8,327 nt of DNA from Anaerolineaceae bacterium (GTDB lineage Bacteria; Chloroflexota; Anaerolineae; Anaerolineales; Anaerolineaceae): contig DQHW01000046.1 of assembly GCA_003524305.1 (NCBI GenBank), positions 1-8,327 of the forward strand, given 5' to 3'. Below are positions 5,392 to 8,327 of this stretch, in pieces (the first letter of the stretch is position 1; each line of letters opens with the position of its first letter). The notes under the pieces are model-generated. The model saw only the letters and a program-made list of their open reading frames with translations. It had not been told where the DNA came from and did no database searches. A program made the translations under genes and the position numbers.

Positions 5392-8196
5392 TTAATTTCC
5401 CATGGCTTCACGGTGGTATTTCTTCTTGGTCTTCTTCACCTGTTTGTTTACAGCATAGGCTCCAGCCAAAAGCGCAGGCAGGGTCGCCGCACCGCACACC
5501 AGAGTGCCAGGTTGGATTTTGCTCTTCAATTCAATGCCAACTTTATAGGCACTATCTGTACCGCGGATGCGTCCGTCAATGCGTTCCATCTTAATGAAAT
5601 ATGTGCCGTCTGCCGGAACAGTCCAATCGAGCGAAGCAGAAGCATCTGAATCCTCGGGGCGCGCTTCACCTATAAAGGTTGCGCCATCTTTATCATAGAG
5701 TGTCAACATTGATGCAGAGCCGAGGTTGGTGGGTACGGTGGTGAACCTAAGTTGGTCGCCAGTTACACCGGCGAAGCTGATCCAGTCTACAATATCTGTC
5801 TGGCTGCCATCTCCACGTGTAATTGGAGCACACCAATTGTGAGTGGCTGGAGTGCCAACTGTCATCAAGGAGGATCCTGAGATATCATCGTCTCCAGGAT
5901 CGGCTCCTTCAAACGCATCCACGATGCATGAACCTACAAAGAGTGTGCTGGTTTCAGGTACACTGATGTATTCTTCAGCATTGCCAACCTCATCCACAGC
6001 ACGCATGCGAAACTGGACGGTCTGTCCAAGTGTGCCCCAATAGGTCAACTGGCGCACATCTCTTGCAGGTTTGTCTGGCAGGTCTGACCAATCGCCGCCC
6101 GGATTACTTGTTTGAAATTCAAAATGGTTAATTCCTTCCGCGCCCTGGTCTACCTCCCAGGTAAGTAACACTACGCTTGAATTGGTCACTTGAGCTAAGG
6201 GGTTCATATGACTGAGAGGCAAAACAGAGGCTTTTGAGACTGTGAACTCCTGGGTAATACTGGTCGTTCCAGCCAGGTTGCGCGCTTCCACCGTCCAGGT
6301 GTAGTCACCAACAGCCAGCAGCCCGACCTGCCATGAAGTACCCTCTTGCCAGGGAAGGTTTACAGCATATCCACCTGGGCCGGTAAGTGTACTTTGTGTC
6401 TGTTCGCCTGGTGCCACAGTCCACGCCAGGGTTAAATTCAAACTTGAGGTAATGAGATCAGGTAAAGTGAGAACAGGCGGTTCTGGTGGATTGACGCGGG
6501 CAATAACTTTCATTGAAGCTGCGTTATAGGCGCCAATCCCATTATCTGCCAGGTTGGAATCTCCGTCCTGGAAAAGTTCATAAGTACCGCCAAAATCAAT
6601 ATCAGGATAAAGCAGAGTCGACACGCCACCTCCGACCTGGATTGAGCGTGTGTTATCCAAGAACGAAGGGGTCAGGCTTTCTAAATTTGTATAATCTCCG
6701 ATGTCAAATACCTGGCAAGTCCCCTGGTATTGAGCTTCAGTGTACAACGCCACCTGACTAACACCAGGAGTACAAACAGGAGGTTGAGGCGGACAGGTAT
6801 AAGATTTGGTTAATTCGGTTAACCCTTGATTATCGATGGATACCTTTCCAGCTTTATCTGTCACATCGATGGAGAGGAAGAATTTGCCATCAGGGATGTT
6901 GGCGTCGCAGAGATTTATTTCTTGTGTAAAAGGAGTCGAACTAATGACACTGCCAATGGGCGTCCAGGCTTTGCCGGTATTGATCATCAATTGGCCGGTG
7001 GCTACAGCCGTATCATCATGCATCCAACCGCTGACATTGAGTGTGGGTGAAGTAATCGTGGCATAAGGCAGTGGACTGGTAATCGCTCCAATTGGGGGAG
7101 CCACATCACCATTTTGAGAAATGTATTGATTGCCTGAAACGCATTCAGAGCCATAATCAGGGAACGCACTGGCTTCTTTGCAGGTGCGTGGACGGCCGCC
7201 GTTGACTGCCACTTCGTCGAAAACAATATCCACTGAGTTGCCCCAAACTGAGTTTGGGGTGGTGTGTACCTGAAAATGCAGATGGTTGCCTGAGCTGTAG
7301 CCGGTATCATCTGCTTTGCCAATAAATTGACCCTGCATGACTTCAGCCCCTACCACTCTCAAATTCCCGGGGATTGTCCCTTGGGCAAGATGGTAATAAA
7401 CCTGGTAGGTTGTAGGTGTTGTGCTGGGATCTTCAAGCACTATGTAATTGGCATTGGTTTCATTGCCATTGGGGTATCCATCTTGAAAGTATTTTACATA
7501 TCCATGTCTGGCCGCTTTGATATCGAACATGGTCCCATTGGCAAAATCAAAAGCATAAAGGCATGAAGATGGACAGGATTTATAAGTAAAAACGTGGCCA
7601 TTACTACCGGTGAGCGTTACCGCCTGTCCTTTTGTCCAGGGCAGTTTGTAACCAGAGTAAACGACCACGTCTTTGGATTGCTGCTGTTGCGCAGGCATGT
7701 AAAAGCCTTTGTTCTCCTGAGAAAGCATGGTGTCCGGCACAGCCATTAACTCCGTGGCAAAAGTTTGATCGGCTTGAAAAGTGATTCGCCAGGGCTGTGT
7801 GGCATCACCGGTGGCATGCGCAATCACCAAACCAGGCTCGCTATTTTGCACCAAGCCGGTTTCTTTATCCACCATGCTAAGCCAAACAAGAGCCAGAGAT
7901 TTATCTTTTGAGAATTCTACATGATCAATAGTGACTCTGAAAATGATGAAAGCGAGTACATCTTCACGACCTGCAGCTGCTTTTTGAATTGCGGTATTTA
8001 ACTCGATCTCGCGCGGATCGGTGAGTGTTTTCGGCTGCGGCAATTTTGGTGCCACCGTACCGACTTTCGAAACACTGCCTTCATCCGGGTTTTCTGAACA
8101 TCCAATCAAAGTGCTGATCAATAAAAAACTGACCAGCAACAAAAAAACACATCGTACCGAAATTCCACGTCTGAAATTTTTCGCCAATATTTTCAC
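5392..8196 (-). CDS. Multidomain M23 lipoprotein with crystallin-like, Ig/FnIII and PPC domains
   Basis: A 934-residue exported protein, probably a wall hydrolase or wall-bound adhesin of the membrane's outer face. The signal peptide ends in the lipobox LIGC (Cys33). Residues about 60-190 form a family-specific N-domain. The M23 domain (about 195-330) has H201...D217, YYHLAQG (His269) and NHLHFQV (His305, His307), so the metal site looks complete; a CPSSC pair (208, 212) sits within it. Next come an Ig-like domain (about 365-468), a beta/gamma-crystallin-like domain (about 480-568, with YTEAQYQG, YPDIDFGG and the calcium-type motifs DNTRS and YNAAS), two FnIII-like domains (about 575-655 and 660-752), and a PPC-type domain (about 757-892). 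The end has a hydrophobic helix (about 895-916) followed by KQVKKTKKK, a possible second membrane anchor. The start is GTG at 8196: an in-frame TAA lies six codons upstream and no ATG is available. No frameshift or stop interrupts it. Confidence 0.88.
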   Translation of the reverse strand: MKILAKNFRRGISVRCVFLLLVSFLLISTLIGCSENPDEGSVSKVGTVAPKLPQPKTLTDPREIELNTAIQKAAAGREDVLAFIIFRVTIDHVEFSKDKSLALVWLSMVDKETGLVQNSEPGLVIAHATGDATQPWRITFQADQTFATELMAVPDTMLSQENKGFYMPAQQQQSKDVVVYSGYKLPWTKGQAVTLTGSNGHVFTYKSCPSSCLYAFDFANGTMFDIKAARHGYVKYFQDGYPNGNETNANYIVLEDPSTTPTTYQVYYHLAQGTIPGNLRVVGAEVMQGQFIGKADDTGYSSGNHLHFQVHTTPNSVWGNSVDIVFDEVAVNGGRPRTCKEASAFPDYGSECVSGNQYISQNGDVAPPIGAITSPLPYATITSPTLNVSGWMHDDTAVATGQLMINTGKAWTPIGSVISSTPFTQEINLCDANIPDGKFFLSIDVTDKAGKVSIDNQGLTELTKSYTCPPQPPVCTPGVSQVALYTEAQYQGTCQVFDIGDYTNLESLTPSFLDNTRSIQVGGGVSTLLYPDIDFGGTYELFQDGDSNLADNGIGAYNAASMKVIARVNPPEPPVLTLPDLITSSLNLTLAWTVAPGEQTQSTLTGPGGYAVNLPWQEGTSWQVGLLAVGDYTWTVEARNLAGTTSITQEFTVSKASVLPLSHMNPLAQVTNSSVVLLTWEVDQGAEGINHFEFQTSNPGGDWSDLPDKPARDVRQLTYWGTLGQTVQFRMRAVDEVGNAEEYISVPETSTLFVGSCIVDAFEGADPGDDDISGSSLMTVGTPATHNWCAPITRGDGSQTDIVDWISFAGVTGDQLRFTTVPTNLGSASMLTLYDKDGATFIGEARPEDSDASASLDWTVPADGTYFIKMERIDGRIRGTDSAYKVGIELKSKIQPGTLVCGAATLPALLAGAYAVNKQVKKTKKKYHREAMGN
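8157..8181 (-). repeat. 25-bp inverted repeat, right copy
   Basis: This copy lies within codons about 6-13 of the 934-residue gene. Ten bases of it (ATTCCACGTC on the plus strand, 8162-8171) recur at 8308-8317, overlapping the candidate promoter, so part of the motif is present three times in the window. Confidence 0.7.
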
Positions 8197-8240
8197 CCTG
8201 AAAGATGATGGTTATGATTGAACTCTCTTAATTGTAGCAT
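8193..8240 (-). CDS. Possible 15-residue leader ORF overlapping the GTG start
   Basis: An ATG at 8240 follows AAGGAG at a short 4-base spacing and encodes MLQLREFNHNHHLSG. Its TGA overlaps the GTG of the 934-residue gene (GTGA), the arrangement used for translational coupling. The GTG itself has only a weak CAGG upstream, so reinitiation from this mini-ORF could drive the big gene. The peptide is His/Asn-rich near its end but has no recognised attenuator pattern. A second 10-codon ORF (ATG 8260 to TAA 8228) overlaps it in another frame. Such short ORFs arise easily by chance. Confidence 0.4.
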   Translation of the reverse strand: MLQLREFNHNHHLSG

Positions 8241-8289
8241 TCTTCTCCTTTTTGCATCATTTTTTGCGATCCTTTTTATAAATATTGGC

Positions 8290-8319
8290 ATTGTAAATGG
8301 TTCCCGCATTCCACGTCAA
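8290..8319 (-). promoter_or_regulatory. Candidate sigma70-like promoter for the 934-residue gene
   Basis: On the minus strand TTGACG (8319-8314), an 18-bp spacer and TACAAT (8295-8290) form a good promoter. The RNA would begin at about 8283, giving a leader of about 87 bases that holds the mini-ORF. A second TACAAT at 8236-8231 lacks a good -35 and is less likely. Confidence 0.5.
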
Positions 8320-8327
8320 TTAATCAA

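Noticed and set aside
8183..8289. Inverted pair GCCAATATT (8183-8191) and AATATTGGC (8281-8289) that could pair the mRNA 5' end with the start of the 934-residue gene.
   Set aside because: With the predicted promoter at 8290-8319 the RNA would start at about 8283, inside the outer arm, leaving too few paired bases. The arms are AT-rich and short.
1..8327. CRISPR arrays, rRNA, complete tRNAs, integrase or transposase genes.
   Set aside because: None were seen. The only RNA-gene trace is the tRNA 3' fragment, and the mobile-element signals are indirect.

Overview
The window looks like chromosomal DNA from a Gram-positive-type or monoderm-like bacterium, most plausibly Chloroflexota (Anaerolineae). 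This placement is an inference from style, not from a marker gene. The pointers are secreted lipoproteins with Pro/Thr/Ser-rich linkers joining LysM and M23 domains, a Tat-exported L,D-transpeptidase, and a near-consensus TATAAT that leaves almost no 5' leader. Two well-kept cell-envelope loci frame the window. Between them lies about 4 kb of AT-rich, rearranged sequence holding five broken genes and a broken tRNA.

Layout. 3-110: tail of an unidentified gene. 126-1187 (+): intact L,D-transpeptidase with a Tat signal. 1228-2347 (+): an AT-rich island with two overlapping broken genes, a headless fragment resembling the C-terminus of three-Cys-motif partner proteins (TcmP type) and a radical-SAM-like protein with a CX3CX3C motif, a nonsense codon and a frameshift. 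2405-2627 (+): a frameshifted small gene of unknown family. 2650-2714: a good promoter followed at once by only the T-arm and 3' acceptor strand of a tRNA (probably tRNA-Val). 2841-3194 (-): a chimera of a LysM lipoprotein N-terminus and the C-terminal tail of a P1/DmpA-type peptidase. 3214-4833 (-): an intact LysM + M23 lipoprotein. 4808-about 5096 (-): the C-terminal stump of a third LysM/M23 paralogue, with a TGA in place of a Cys codon. 5097-5391: gene-free AT-rich DNA with five copies of a TGAGACA motif. 5392-8196 (-): a 934-residue multidomain M23 lipoprotein with a possible 15-codon leader ORF and a sigma70-like promoter upstream.

How the genes fit together. The three intact genes all act on peptidoglycan outside the membrane: the L,D-transpeptidase makes or remodels cross-links, and the two M23 lipoproteins probably cut peptide cross-bridges or act as degenerate wall-binding proteins. 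The minus-strand segment 2841-5096 reads as the remains of a tandem array of three LysM/M23 paralogues in which the first lost its front half, the last lost its back half, and only the middle one survived. The neighbouring mobile-looking island is also decayed. Lesions are confined to this stretch while the flanking long genes are open throughout, which argues for real decay rather than poor sequence quality.

Most notable observations: the decayed TcmP-like/CX3CX3C pair, the microhomology-type fusion of two peptidase families, the promoter with a gutted tRNA, the TGAGACA array, and a 24/25-bp inverted match between the extreme left end of the window and the start of the 934-residue gene.
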